Source: Cliona cf. orientalis (lineage: Eukaryota > Porifera > Demospongiae > Clionaida > Clionaidae). From it: a stretch of DNA of 64,000 nt. The stretch lies in contig OZ005701.1 in assembly GCA_963930775.1 (NCBI GenBank), positions 5,525,669-5,589,668 on the forward strand, read 5' to 3'. Positions within the stretch are counted from its first letter, which is position 1, and each line of letters begins with the position of its first letter. Under the pieces are notes generated by a model. It ran no database searches, had not been told where the DNA came from, and saw only the letters and a program-made list of their open reading frames with translations. The position numbers were made by a program, and so were the translations under genes. This document shows positions 1-12,692 of the stretch, piece after piece.

Positions 1-3000
1 AAGGCAAGTATTAACGGTGGAGTGATAAGCATGAAATATAGCAGTAATTCTTCGATTGAAAAGAGTAAATTTTATGATAATATTGCTGTTGATGTTGGTG
101 GCGTTATTTATATAGAAGGTCAGGCCAATGTCAGCCTTGAGGAAGCTGTGTTCACCAACAATTCAGCAACATTTGGAGGCACAGTGGCAATGCGTAGAGA
201 ATGTACCATTAAAATTAACAAATGTATAGGTGATTTGAATACTGCTAGAGTGGATGGAGCATTTCTCTATTCCCGCACAAACAGTAACACAGCAATCAGC
301 AACAGTTCATTTATAAACAACAAAGCAACAAATAATGGAATTGTGGTAGTATCTGACTCCAGCAAAAATATGATTGAGACGAGTACATTTATTGAGAATA
401 CAGTTGGTCACGATGGAGCTGTTATTTTCATACATGATAGAAGTTCTGCTGTCATTGATAGCTCTAATTTCACCAGTAACTGGGCTAATAACTCAGGAGG
501 AGTTATCTACACACGAAGGTACTGCAATCTGATTATCAGTGGTGGCTACTTTTACAATAACTCAGCTGAAAATTCCGGGGGAGCAGTATGCATTCAAGGT
601 GATAGTGATGTCAGCATAGAAGGTAGCACCTTCTCTAACAATAAAGCTGATTATGGAGGAGCAGTGCGCATGTACATTCGATCGAAAATAAACATTACCG
701 ATTGCCAGTTCAATAATAATGAAGCAAACATTGGTGGAGGAACCTTAGCTAGTTATAAGCTCAGTATTGTATCTGTGCAAAGCAGTGAGTTCATTGGCAA
801 CTCAGCAGACTATGGTGGAGTTGTAATTGCATATCAGTTTAGTGCTGTGATCTTTGATAATGTCAGGTGTATCAATAATACAGCCAGATCTGGAGGAGTA
901 ATCAACATGAATCAAGGAAGTATCACTAAAATGAGCGGTAGTAACTTTACGTATAATATAGCTGAAGTTGGTGGAGTACTGAATGCTCAGCATGGAGAGG
1001 TACTGGTTAAGAACTCTATCTTTGATTATAATCGTGCAAGACTCAGTGGTGGCGCAATATACACTGATGACTCCAGCTCTACAAGTATTTTCACAACAAC
1101 ATTCTTGAATAATACTGCTGAAAATGATGGTGGTGCAATTGGGATTTTAGATAGCACTGTCAAAATTCTAGAGGGTAGTAACTTCCTGAAGAATACAGCA
1201 AATGATTTTGGAGGAGTTGTTTATGCACAAAATTCTAGCATAACCATGTCTGATGCTGTCTTTGAATACTCCATCTCTGGAAGGAGCGGAGGAGTCTTGA
1301 GTGCAAAGAATAGTTCAATAAACATTAGTGCTTGTTCATTCACCAACAATAATGCTTCAAGGAAGGGAGGAGCTTTGACCGTGTATACGAACAGTCACTT
1401 AATGATTCTTAACAGCACTTTAATATACAATACAGCGAGTGATTCTGGAGGGGCTTTGTATCTAGCAGAAACAAGCAACAGTACAATTGACAACAGCAGG
1501 TTTCATTACAACATAGCAAAAGAGAGTGGTGGAGCAATGTTTGCTACAATAAAGTCAGTGATAAATATCACAAGCAGTATATTCAGAAATAATACAGCCA
1601 AAATGGGAGCTGGTATAAACGTTTCACAGAATAGCTCAATCTCATTTGATAACAACTCATTCACTGATACTCAGATTTGTGAAAATACAGCAACACAGAT
1701 TGGAGGAGGCATCCTACTTACTGAAAGTATTCTATATTTCATGACGAATACAACTATCTACCATAATATAGCATCAGAATGTGGTGGTGGAATTCACGCT
1801 ACTAAATCAGACATAATCTTTCGAAGATCAATAGTTTTTGACAGCAATCAAGCAAGCAGTGGTGGTGGTATCTGCCTTGCTACATCCTATTTGAAAACCA
1901 GTGAACAGTTTGAAATTGTCAAATTTTTCAAGAACCATGCCAATATTGGAGGAGCACTGTATGTAAGTGATAGTGCTGACAACACTACATGTTTTGGCAA
2001 TCAACATACAAGTGGATGTTTTTTTCAAGGTGTAACTGAAGGCTTGCAATTTATTTTCAAGGACAACCTCGCAGAAGATGGTGGCAGTGATCTGTTTGGA
2101 GGACTGCTGGACAGGTGCACTGAACCAAATGCTACTGCTCGCTTTCAAGAAATCAGCAACATCAAGAACTTGAGTACAGTGAGTTCAAAACCAGTGAGAG
2201 TGTGTCTTTGTGATGGTTATATAAGCAACTGTAGTCAGCAGACTCACAATATTACAGTTAAGCAAGGAAACCCATTCATGATCCAACTACTTGCAGTCGA
2301 TCAGGTGCATCAGAGTGTAAGTGCTACCATTCAAAGTGACTTGAAGGAAGTAAGTTTACCGAAAAATCAGACAATTCGGAGAATAGACTCTCAGTGCTCA
2401 AATATAGACTATCAGGTGTTTTTTCCGAGTGTATCTGAAGTATACAGGCTTGATATATATGCCAAAGGTCCATGCAATGGTATCGGTATTTCTAAGCTTA
2501 CTGTTAATATAAAGATACTGAAATGTTCCTGTGGGCCTGGATTTATGCGTGAGGATATTAGCACAAAATGTGTATGCATTTGTGATAAACAAGATAAGGT
2601 ATTTGCCGCATACATCAGTGAGTGTGATTCCTCCACTGAATCGATAATAAGGAAAGGGATCTTCTGGATCACTTATCTCAATAGTTCAGAATCGGATGAT
2701 AACAGTACTAGTCATTATTTCATATACCCATACTGCCCCTTAGGCTACTGTCACTCGCCTAGTAAGCCTGTTCCCATTAATCTCAATCAGCCCAATGGAT
2801 CTGATGCACAGTGTGCTCATAACCGACGTGGCCTTTTATGTGGGGGATGTAAACCAGACTTCAGTCTTTCCTTAGGTAGTTCTAAATGTATCAGGTGCCC
2901 CAAAAATTGGCGTGTACTACTTGCAGTGATCGTCATAGGTGCTCTCTTTGCTGGAGCACTCTTGGTGTTCTTAATTTTGATGCTCAATCTCACAGTAGCA

Positions 3001-4221
3001 GTAGGAACAGTGAATTCAATCATCTTCTATGCCAATATCATTTATTCAAACAAGAACATCTTTTTCAACCACTGGCAGTTACAGCTGACTTTTCCATCTG
3101 TGTTTATTTCTTGGTTAAACCTAAGCATAGGATTTGATGTCTGCTTCTATGATGGTATGGATGCTTACGTTAAAATTTGGCTTCATCTAGCCTTTTCTTT
3201 GTACATACTCCTTCTAGTCGTCATGGTCATTTGGATGAGTGCTTGCTCCTCAAGGTTAGCTAATCTTTTGGGAAGAAGGAATCCAGTGGCAACCCTGGCT
3301 ACTTTGATATTACTCTCTTACACTAATTTATTAGAAGCCATAATAAATTCTAATTTCTCTTTTGTCATTCTAAAGTATCCGAATCGCACAACCACAACAA
3401 ACTGGCTTCCTGATGCAAACATGGAGTATACAGACTGGAAACTCATTCTTCTCATCTGTTGTACAACTATCATTCTTATCTTTGGCCTCTTGTATACAGT
3501 TCTCGTCTTCTCATGGCAGTGGCTTCTGAGATGTTCTGGATCAAAGTTATTTAAGTGGGCTGGGAATCAAAAACTTCACTTGTTCATTGACTCATATCAC
3601 ATTCCCCATACCATAAAGCATCGATACTGGACTGGTTTGCTTCTACTGGTTCGAGTTATCATCTACCTTATTTCTGCTTTCAGTGCATCAATTAATCCAC
3701 GTATTTCTCTCCTCTCCATAGTCATCATTATCTGCTGTCTTTTTCTGTATAAGACAACATTCATGATCAGAGTGTATAAAAATTGGTTACTTAATGCGAT
3801 AGAAACATTTACATTTTTCAATATTACAGTCTTTGTAATTTTTACATGGTATGCTTTTGATGAGTCTTCCAACAAAGATGAGGAAATTCTTCAAACAGTT
3901 GTTGCTTATATTTCCGTTGGACTCATGCTGTTTCTCTTTTTGCTAGTAATTCTGTTTCATGTGTACAGATACGGCAATGCAAGAGTGTACACCTTATTCC
4001 ACAGCACAAAACTCGTTAGGAAAGTAAGCCAGCAGGTTTCACTCACTCATGCTGACAGCACTCCATCACATGGGAGTCATTATAGACTTTTTGATGCCAT
4101 TGATAATTCTCGAGATGACGATGATGATAGGTATTCCATACCATTTGTACCAACTAAGACTACCATATCACTGGCAGACTGTGATGAATCTCCACTTATT
4201 AATGAAACTCAAACCAGCTGA
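1..4221 (+). CDS. Beta-helix multi-pass membrane receptor-like protein, copy 1 (5' end off window)
   Basis: The reading frame is open from base 1, and comparison with the full copies places about 560 N-terminal residues off the left edge. What is present is a long run of imperfect beta-helix rungs with GGA/GGV turns and FxNN or SxFxNN strands, as in Pmp-repeat (right-handed parallel beta-helix) ectodomains, with many N-glycosylation sequons. Then comes a Cys-rich segment (CSCGPGF, CPLGYCHSP, LLCGGCKPDFS, CIRCPKNW) and about nine or ten hydrophobic segments from nt 2908 on, including YWTGLLLLVR. The cytoplasmic tail has an acidic RDDDDDRYSIP cluster and ends DESPLINETQTS. I infer a cell-surface protein; this membrane-domain family is widespread in sponges and other metazoans but has no assigned function that I know of. 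No introns and no lesions are visible. Confidence 0.85.
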   Translation, partial: KASINGGVISMKYSSNSSIEKSKFYDNIAVDVGGVIYIEGQANVSLEEAVFTNNSATFGGTVAMRRECTIKINKCIGDLNTARVDGAFLYSRTNSNTAISNSSFINNKATNNGIVVVSDSSKNMIETSTFIENTVGHDGAVIFIHDRSSAVIDSSNFTSNWANNSGGVIYTRRYCNLIISGGYFYNNSAENSGGAVCIQGDSDVSIEGSTFSNNKADYGGAVRMYIRSKINITDCQFNNNEANIGGGTLASYKLSIVSVQSSEFIGNSADYGGVVIAYQFSAVIFDNVRCINNTARSGGVINMNQGSITKMSGSNFTYNIAEVGGVLNAQHGEVLVKNSIFDYNRARLSGGAIYTDDSSSTSIFTTTFLNNTAENDGGAIGILDSTVKILEGSNFLKNTANDFGGVVYAQNSSITMSDAVFEYSISGRSGGVLSAKNSSINISACSFTNNNASRKGGALTVYTNSHLMILNSTLIYNTASDSGGALYLAETSNSTIDNSRFHYNIAKESGGAMFATIKSVINITSSIFRNNTAKMGAGINVSQNSSISFDNNSFTDTQICENTATQIGGGILLTESILYFMTNTTIYHNIASECGGGIHATKSDIIFRRSIVFDSNQASSGGGICLATSYLKTSEQFEIVKFFKNHANIGGALYVSDSADNTTCFGNQHTSGCFFQGVTEGLQFIFKDNLAEDGGSDLFGGLLDRCTEPNATARFQEISNIKNLSTVSSKPVRVCLCDGYISNCSQQTHNITVKQGNPFMIQLLAVDQVHQSVSATIQSDLKEVSLPKNQTIRRIDSQCSNIDYQVFFPSVSEVYRLDIYAKGPCNGIGISKLTVNIKILKCSCGPGFMREDISTKCVCICDKQDKVFAAYISECDSSTESIIRKGIFWITYLNSSESDDNSTSHYFIYPYCPLGYCHSPSKPVPINLNQPNGSDAQCAHNRRGLLCGGCKPDFSLSLGSSKCIRCPKNWRVLLAVIVIGALFAGALLVFLILMLNLTVAVGTVNSIIFYANIIYSNKNIFFNHWQLQLTFPSVFISWLNLSIGFDVCFYDGMDAYVKIWLHLAFSLYILLLVVMVIWMSACSSRLANLLGRRNPVATLATLILLSYTNLLEAIINSNFSFVILKYPNRTTTTNWLPDANMEYTDWKLILLICCTTIILIFGLLYTVLVFSWQWLLRCSGSKLFKWAGNQKLHLFIDSYHIPHTIKHRYWTGLLLLVRVIIYLISAFSASINPRISLLSIVIIICCLFLYKTTFMIRVYKNWLLNAIETFTFFNITVFVIFTWYAFDESSNKDEEILQTVVAYISVGLMLFLFLLVILFHVYRYGNARVYTLFHSTKLVRKVSQQVSLTHADSTPSHGSHYRLFDAIDNSRDDDDDRYSIPFVPTKTTISLADCDESPLINETQTS

Positions 4222-4431
4222 AATATAGTACTTCAGTTTATCAGTTTATGAGCTCATACTCTATGCTACTCTAACAACATTAAGTGTGTTCTATCTGATT
4301 TAATAGTTGTTGCTCAGACATTATAGATGTAACTGTGTGTATGCATAATATTATGTTGAACTTATTCATTCATGCCAAGTTCAATTCATATGATGTAACT
4401 TCATGATTAAGCTGAATTACGAGATACCAAA

Positions 4432-4492
4432 TGGCTCATGCTCAAGTCATAACATTCTCCTAGCTTTCTTGGTTAGCTTAACTGCGTTACTG
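4432..4492 (+). pseudogene. Arylsulfatase 5' remnant
   Basis: The sequence from ATGGCTCATGCTCAAGTC onward matches the start of the sulfatase gene at 56117, as does about 100 bp of leader before it. It runs into TAG after a handful of codons and the similarity ends near 4490. Its place just downstream of receptor copy 1 mirrors the sulfatase downstream of receptor copy 6, so the ancestral block ended receptor then sulfatase. Confidence 0.65.
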
Positions 4493-4780
4493 CTATTGAT
4501 ACTCATCATTTGTGGCTGCACTACATTATAGGCATGGCATTTTCCCCTCCATAGGATTTGATATCTATTAGTGACAATAGGATTTGAAATAATTGAGGGT
4601 AAATGGGAAGAGAGCTAGAATCACTATCAACATACAGCTGTAGAACACTTTTCTCTTGTATGGGACCCCTGAGTCTGAGGCATTCTCAAACTAGAACTAT
4701 AATGTACTATTAGGCTTAATTAAATTTCTGGGTATGCACTAAAATTATTCTCATTAGCTGCTTTTCATAGGTAACATCTT

Positions 4781-5280
4781 GTTTTCTGCAATGAACTCGG
4801 TATTTCCAGTGAGGTTTATCACATTCTCATCCCAGCTATGAGACAAGTTATCCTTATTCTCCAGACCCTGAGGTTTATGAAGGAGAATTATTATTCTCTC
4901 ATTGGAGTTCCCGGACAACCAAATATTAACATTGTCACTTTCCAAGATCAAGTGCTCATGACTGGCCCATTAAATTTTAATGTTCTTCTCGCTTACAGAG
5001 ATCCATCACACTTGCAGGTAACTCTCACAGCCTCTGCTCTATTTACCTTACCAACATCTAAGGCATTTTGACTAGCACATACCTCAATGAAGAAAATTAT
5101 TGTGATCCACATGCTTTTAGCTACTTGCAGATTATATTTCCCGATAATACTCAACCATGCCTCATTGGAGAACTTCTGGCTCTCCAGGGAGAATGGTTGT
5201 ACTTTGCAGAGCCCGTTAATTGCAAGTCACCATCATTTACAATTCCTGGATATCTAAACAATGTTGTTTCAGCGCATTAA
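4781..5280 (+). pseudogene. LACTBL1-like 3' remnant (last two exons)
   Basis: Bases 4781-5015 match exon 10 and 5132-5280 match exon 11 of the intact beta-lactamase-like gene at 25864-29365, with the donor after the exon 10 part still GTAACT. A 22-bp deletion after 4840 (CCCAGCTATG to AGACAAG) shifts the frame. No catalytic exon (SxxK, YSN or KGG) is present here, so this is a dead 3' fragment. Confidence 0.75.
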
Positions 5281-6757
5281 ATAGGGCTAGGAGATCATTA
5301 TTGATACTAGGTGATAATTATCATCTTTTAATCCTCTTTATTTTGACAGTAATTATAAATATTTTGTGTATGTACACTATGCTAAATACCCCATATTACT
5401 TTACTACGTATAATAATATGGCAGCAGTTCATAATATTATTTAATCAAGTTTCACAATTGTATAGTTACATAATAAATTAAAAAAAACCTATCATGTATC
5501 TAGCATTGAAGCTAATCAGTTAATTGATTTGAACAACATTACCACTAGCATTCAAGAGTTAAATTTAAATTATGGAACTCTTTCAGGGCTGCTAGCTAGC
5601 AACTCATTCACAGAACTGCATGCTCAGCTGAGGGCGATTCATACTTCTAATATCTATGATTCAACACCCCAGTCTTAGAATGCCATCTATATAATAGTTA
5701 GAGACTGAGTCCAAGGTCTCTACGCATTTTTAAGAGACCCAAAAGCCCGAGGCTGTAGCATCCCGAGCGCAGTGAGGGTGCTACTAAGGGCCTGAGGGTC
5801 TTTTAAAAAACGTAGAGACCATTGGACGAGGTCTCTAACTGATTTAGAATATAGCAACTGTAACCATGACATTTAGCCTGGGGACTAGGCTACTGTTGCA
5901 CTGTGCATCTTTCTTTGCCTTTGGCGGTCCAATAATAGACCTACCACTCAAAGAGGTCTATAGCTAAGTGAATTGAGAGGTCTCTAAGTGAAATAATGGA
6001 CCTCCAACTGACCAATCAGATTGCTGTATTTGTTACAACTAGCTATATTCTAAGGGCAGGTTATTGACTCCAGATGCAAAGTTAATTTATATTATCGGAA
6101 GACCTCCAGGACCTGAGGTATATGAAGCTTCAGAAACCTATCAACTACTATCAAATGTCCAGCAGTGGAAGTGAATAGCCAGGTATAGGTATGAAGCTTC
6201 AGATACACAACAACCACAATACTCTTCTGGAAATCAAGAGGAAGTATTGCATCAGTTGACCACCAGCCTATATGATTAATTTTTTTCAGTCCATGCATGC
6301 AGGTCAGCACTTTTGGAGTCAAAACAGGACCTCTATGGTTGAAGATTACAGTTAGATTCCTAATTTGTTTGGTTTGTGGGTTGGATAGGAATGGGTGTAT
6401 ACACTGTAGATTACACATACCAAATCTGCCCAATACCTGCCCAATCCACATACCAATCAGCTCATGTGACTCTCTAAACACACGCCTGCACTCATAGCTA
6501 GTGCAGAGAGAGAGAGAGCTCTTTGTGTTTGAAAGGTTCATAATAATTATCTATTCTATCAGTCTCTTTAATGCACGGATGCTGGTCTAGTTGCAATACT
6601 ATAGCTATTACCAGTACACTACAATTAATTTGACTCCATACTGATAATCTTGCTACAATAATATTATAATGTTATAGTAGTAGTGGAGCAGTTATTCAAA
6701 TGCCTTAATTTACAGGTTGCACATCCTGATAATATTCAACCGTGCCTCTTTTGAGAG
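5281..6757. other. Intergenic: beta-lactamase-like leader joined to its last intron, plus one MITE
   Basis: From about 5500 to 6468 this matches the region 5' of the beta-lactamase-like genes (compare 13340-13860 and 25290-25785), interrupted by a MITE at 5690-6050. At 6469 it jumps directly into the last intron (compare 28966 onward) and then into the beginning of the last exon, which breaks off at 6757. All the coding body between these points is missing. The open frames here have no coding support. Confidence 0.7.
5690..6050. mobile_element. Non-autonomous TA-flanked DNA transposon (MITE), copy 1
   Basis: The 361-bp element is bounded by TA (5688-5689 and 6051-6052). The empty site is visible in the paralogous unit at about 13415 (GCCATTTATGGGCAGG). 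Ends are ATAATAG and CTATATTC. An inner imperfect palindrome begins GTTAGAGAC and ends GTCTCTAAC. It is homologous throughout to 24771-25133, inserted at a different TA. No coding capacity. TA target and size suggest a Tc1/mariner-type MITE. Confidence 0.75.
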
Positions 6758-6904
6758 CAAGGAAAGTTAAAATCAATGGATGTCAATATCTATGATTTAA
6801 ACTTGTATGAATTGCTCACACAATACCACACAAAGCTGGAAACTCACAAAGAGTAGTAATGAAGAAACTATTGTCACTAGCCGATAAACACTCATACTTG
6901 CATC
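6758..6904 (-). other. Rearranged, separately inverted 5' leader and signal-peptide segment
   Basis: Bases 6758-6816 are the reverse complement of the receptor 5' leader (compare 18249-18316). Bases 6815-6904 are the reverse complement of the receptor start and signal-peptide region (compare 18330-18419). The two pieces keep their order but each is flipped, so this is not one simple inversion. They share a 2-bp overlap (CT) at 6815-6816. Forward homology to the receptor gene resumes at 6904-6905. Confidence 0.75.
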
Positions 6905-9900
6905 TGTTCTGTTGAAGTCTGCCTGATACTTTCACAGTTTACTGAAAATTCTTCCCACGTTGACTCAAATATTACTTTGTTTATCATTGGAGGAAATCAT
7001 AATCTTGATAAGGAGATATCACTTTCAAATAAAAAACAGATCTCCATTTTGTCAGTAAATGACTCCATTGAGGGTTCTGTCGTGACATGTTCTACTCACA
7101 ATGCTCGTTTCAGCCTGGTAGATAGCAGTCATGTTCATATACAAGGAATTGAGTTTGTTGGCTGTGATAGTAGCATCATCAGGGTTGAGCAAACATCCAT
7201 TATGAACTCAAGATTCCACTCTCAATCTTCTCTAACAATCCTTGATTCCTGTGTTGCTATGAAGTCAGCTTTTTTTAGTTCAAACACTAAGGTAAAGCAA
7301 TCCTTTAGGTACCTGCCAGTATCTGATACTATCAATCCTAGATCTACTAATTTTAACAGTCCAAGATCTTTTACAATGGGAGGAGCACTTTTTGTAACCA
7401 ACAGTACCCTTGTGTGTGATTTATGTCAATTTAACGGTAACACTGCTAATGTTGGTGGAGCAATATTCTCAGAATGTGGAAGTAATGTTACTCTTAGGAG
7501 CTCATCCTTTACCTCCAACCATGCCCGGGACTGTGACTACAGCCTCTGCTTGGGGGGAGTGATGTACGCTGATGTAACACCTGACACCACTATTGAAATT
7601 CAAAACTGCTCTTTCCAAAACAATACTTCCGATCAATATGGTGGTGTTATTGTTATTACTGAATCAACTCATGTGAGTCACAATGTTTACAATTTGACTA
7701 ATAGGGTAGACGTTTCTCTTTCAATACACACATGTAACTTTTTCAATAATAAAGCAAAGATTGGTGGAGCCGTTTATTTATACAATAGCAGTGCAATAAT
7801 TCTTAACAGTACATTCCAGCACAATGAAGCAACACATGGAGGTGTGATGGGCGTCCATAATAGCAGTACAGTACATATAGAAGGTTGTAGTTTAGAGCAA
7901 AATACTGCATATGACAGTGGTGGCACTGTATTAGCAGAGCTCAGTAGCACTGTGGTATTTCAAAACAGCTCATTCACCAACAATTCAGCTAATGGGGGCA
8001 AAGGTGGGGTGGCCATTCTTTCAAATAGTGTGTTTGGAATAAATGACAGCAACTTTTCCAATAATTCTGCTACTAGTGGGGGAGTGCTGTATGCACAAAC
8101 ATCCAGCTCCATTATTATTCAGAGGAGCAGCTTTGTCAATAACAATGTTGATCGTAGTGGAACAGTTGCTGTATTGCTTGAAAAGAGTGAGATGATCGTA
8201 GTAGAAGGTTATTTTATTGAAAATGAAGCAGGATTGGAAGGAGGAGCAATTAAGGCAAGATATCAGAGTTCAGTAGCAATCAGAAACAGCATATTTTCTC
8301 ACAATTCTGCCAGTATCTTTGGTGGAGCCTTACACATAAAGGAAAGCAGTTTTACATTTATTATTGACAGCCACTTCGATAGCAATTTTGCATTTGATGG
8401 AGGAGTTATCAATAGTTATAATTTCAGTAATGTAGAGGTGTATAGCAGCACTTTTTCCAACAACAAGGCAAGCGTTAATGGTGGAGTGATAAGCATGAAG
8501 CTTGACAGTAATTCTTCGATTAAGGAAAGCAAATTTCATAATAACACTGCTGTTGACATTGGGGGAGTTATTTATACCGAAGATCGGACAGATATCAGCC
8601 TTGAGGGAAATATCTTTATCAACAATTCAGCCACTTATGGAGGAGCATTGGCCATACGTAGAAAATGTGCCGTCAAAATTAGTGATTGTATGGGTGATAT
8701 GAATACTGCTAGAGTGGATGGAGCATTCCTCTATTCCCGCACAAACAGTAACACAGCAATCATGCAGCAACAGTTCATTTATGAACAACAAAGCAACAAA
8801 TAATGGAATTATGGTAGTATCTGACTCTAGCAAAAATATGATTGAGACGAGTACATTTATTGAGAATAAAGTTGGTCATGATGGAGCTGTTATTTTCGTA
8901 CATGATAGAAGCTCTGCTGTCATCAATAACTGCAATTTCACCAGCAACTGGGCCAATAACTCAGGAGGGGTTGTCTACACACGAAGGTACTGCAATTTGA
9001 CCATCATTGGTGGCTATTTCAACAATAACTCGGCTGAAAATTCAGGGGGAGCCGTATGCATTCAAGGGGACAGTAAGGTCAATATAGAAGGCAGTAACTT
9101 CTCCAACAATAAAGCTGATTATGGAGGAGCGGTGCGCATGTACATGCAATCAAAAATAAACATTACCGATTGCCAGTTCAGTAATAATGAAGCAAACATT
9201 GGTGGGGGAACTGTGGCTAGTTATAAGCACAGTATTTTGTCTGTACAAAGCAGTGAGTTTATTGGCAACTCAGCAGACTATGGTGGAGTTGTAATTGCTT
9301 ATCAGTTTAGTGCTGTGATCTTTGATAATGTTTGCTGTATCAGTAATACAGCTAAGTCTGGAGGAGTAATCAACATGAATCAAGGAAGTATCACTAAAGT
9401 GAGCGATAGTAACTTTACGTATAATATCGCTGAAGTTGGTGGAGTACTGAATGCTCAGCATGGAGAGGTACTGGTTGAGAACTCTCAATTTGAATACAAC
9501 CGTGCAAGACTCAGTGGCGGTGCAATATACACTGACGACTCTAGCTCTACAAATATTCTCAGAACAACATTCTTGAATAACACTGCTGAAACTGATGGTG
9601 GTGCAATTGTGGTTTTAGATAGCTCTGTCAAAATTCTAGAGGGTAGTAACTTCCTGTATAATAGAGCAAATGATTTTGGGGGAGTTGTCATTACACAAAA
9701 TTCTAGTATAAATATGTCCGACACTGTCTTTGAATATTCCATCTCTGGAAGGAGCGGAGGAGTCTTGAGTGCAAAGAATAGTTCAATAAACATTAGTGAT
9801 TGTTTATTCACCAACAATAATGCTTCAAGGAAGGGAGGAGCTCTGACCGTCTATACGAATAGTCACTTAATGATTCTTAACAGCACTTTAATGCACAATT

Positions 9901-12692
9901 CAGCAAGTGATTCTGGAGGGGCTTTGTATCTAGCAGAAACAAGCAAAAGTATAATTGACAACAGCAGGTTTCATTACAACATAGCAAAAGAGAGTGGTGG
10001 AGCAATGTTTGCTACAATAAAGTCAGTGATAAATATCACAAGCAGTATATTCAGAAACAACACAGCCATAATGGGAGCTGGTATAAAAGTTTCACATAAT
10101 AGCTCAATTTCATTTGATAACAATTCACTCACCAATACTCAGATTTGTGAAAATACGGCAACACAGATTGGAGGAGGCATCCTACTTAGTGAAAGTATTC
10201 TGTATTTCATGATGAATACAACTATCTGTCATAATGTAGCATCAGAATGTGGTGGTGGAATTCATGCTACTAAATCAGACATAATCTTTCAAAGATCAGT
10301 AATTTTTTACAATAATCAAGCAAGCAGTGGTGGTGGTATCTGCCTTGCTACATCCTATTTGAACACCAGTGAACAGTTAGAAAGTGTCAAATTTTTCAAT
10401 AACCGTGCCAATATTGGAGGAGCACTGTATGTAAATGATAGTGCTGACAGCACTGCATGTTTAGGTGATGAACATATAAGTGGATGTTTCTTTCAAGATG
10501 TAACTGAAGGCTTGCAATTTATTTTCAAGGACAACCTCGCTGAAGATAGTGGCAGTGATCTGTTTGGAGGACTGCTGGACAGGTGCACTGAACCAAATGC
10601 TACTGCTCGCTTTCTGGAAATCAGCAACATCAAGAACTTGAGTACAGTGAGTTCAAAACCAGTAAGAGTGTGCCTTTGTGATGATTACATAAGCAACTGT
10701 AGTCAGCAGACTCACAATATTACAGTTAAGCAAGGAAACCCATTCATGGTCCAAATACTTGCAGTTGATCAGGTGTATCAAAGTGTAAGTGCTACCATTC
10801 AAAGTGACTTGAAGGAAGTAAATTTACCGAAAAATCAGACAATTCGGAGTATAGACTCTCAGTGCTCAAATTTAGACTATCAGGTGTTTTTTCCGAGTGT
10901 ATCTGAAGTATACAGGCTTGATATATATGCCAAAGGTCCATGCAATGGTATCAGTATTTCTAAGCTTACTGTTAATGTCAAGGTACTGAAATGTTCCTGT
11001 GGGCCTGGATTTATGCGTGAGGATATTAGCACAAAATGTATATGTGTTTGTGATAAACAAGATAAGATATTTTCCGCATACATCAGTGAGTGTGATTCCT
11101 CCACTGAATCGATAATAAGGAAAGGGGTCTTCTGGATCACTTATCTCAATAATTCAGAATCGAATGACAACAGTACTAGTCGTTATTTCATATACCCTTA
11201 CTGCCCCTTAGGCTACTGTCACTCGCCTAGTAAGCCTGTTCCCATTAATCTCAGTCTGCCCAATGGATCTGATGCACAGTGTGCTCATAACCGACGTGGT
11301 CTTTTATGTGGGGGGTGTAAACCAGACTTCAGTCTTTCCTTAGGTAGTTCTAAATGTATCAGGTGCCCCAAAAATTGGTATGTACTACTTGCAGTGATCG
11401 TCATAGGTGCTCTCTTTGCTGGAGCACTCTTAGTGTTCTTAATTTTGATGCTCAACCTCACAGTAGCAGTTGGAACAGTGAATTCAATCATTTTCTATGC
11501 CAATATCATTTATTCAAACAAGAACATCTTTTTCAACCACTGGCAGTTACAGCTGACTTTTCCATCAGTGTTTATTTCTTGGTTAAACCTAGGCATAGGA
11601 TTTGATGTCTGCTTCTATGATGGTATGGATGCTTATGTTAAAATTTGGCTTCATCTGGCCTTTTCTTTGTACATACTCCTTCTAGTCGTCATGGTCATTT
11701 GGATGAGTGCTTGCTCCTCAAGGTTAGCCAATCTTTTGGGAAGAAGGAATCCAGTGGCAACCCTGGCTACTTTGATATTACTCTCTTATACTAAATTATT
11801 AGAAGCCATAATAAATTCTAATTTCTCTTTTGTCACTCTGAAGTATCCGAATCGCACGATCACAATAAACTGGCTTCCTGATGCAAACATGGAGTATACA
11901 GACTGGAAACTCATTCTTCTCATCTGTTGTACAACTATCATTCTTATCTTTGGCCTCTTGTATACAGTTCTTATCTTCTCATGGCAGTGGCTCCTGAGAT
12001 GTTCCAGATCAAAGTTATTTAAGTGGGCTGGGAATCAAAAGCTTCACTTGTTCATCGACTCATATCACATTCCCCATACCACAAAGCATCGATACTGGAC
12101 TGGTTTGCTTCTGCTGGTTCGAGTTATCATCTACCTTATTTCCGCTTTCACTGCATCAGTTAACCCACGTATTTCTCTCTTCTCCATAATCATCATTATC
12201 TGCTGTCTTCTCCTGTATAAGACAACATTCATGATCAGAGTGTACAAAAATTGGTTACTTAATGCAATAGAAACATTTACATTTTTCAATATTGTAGTCT
12301 TTGTAATTTTCACGTGGTATGCCTTTGATCAATCCTCCAACAAAAACAAGGAACTACTTCAAACAGTCGTTGCTTACATTTCCGTTGGTATAATGCTATT
12401 TCTCTTTTTGTTAGTAATTCTGTTTCATGTTTACAGATACGGCAATGCAAGAGTATATACCTTATTCCACAGCCTAAAACTCATTAGGAAAGTAAGCCAG
12501 CAGGTTTCACTCGCTCATGCTGACAGCACTCCATCACATGGGAGTCGTTATAGACTTTTTGATGCCATTGATAATTCTCGAAATGACGATGATGATAGGT
12601 ATTCCATACCATTTGTACCAACTAAGACTACCATATCACTGACAGACTATGATGAATCTCCATTCATTAATGAAACTCAAACCGCCAGCTGA
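6904..12692 (+). pseudogene. Beta-helix membrane receptor-like gene, copy 2 (broken)
   Basis: Same architecture as copies 3 and 4: beta-helix ectodomain, Cys-rich segment, multi-pass membrane domain and acidic tail. Two lesions are visible. The true start and signal peptide have been flipped into the minus strand just upstream, leaving Met at 6977 as the first in-frame start, and that start has no signal peptide. A 4-bp TGCA gain near 8761-8766 shifts the frame in the middle of the ectodomain; the frame read to 8803 continues in the other frame to 12692. No other disabling change was seen, so the loss looks recent. The tail reads DESPFINETQTAS, lacking the LI of other copies. An assembly error at the 4-bp site is possible but would not explain the 5' rearrangement. 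Confidence 0.8.
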
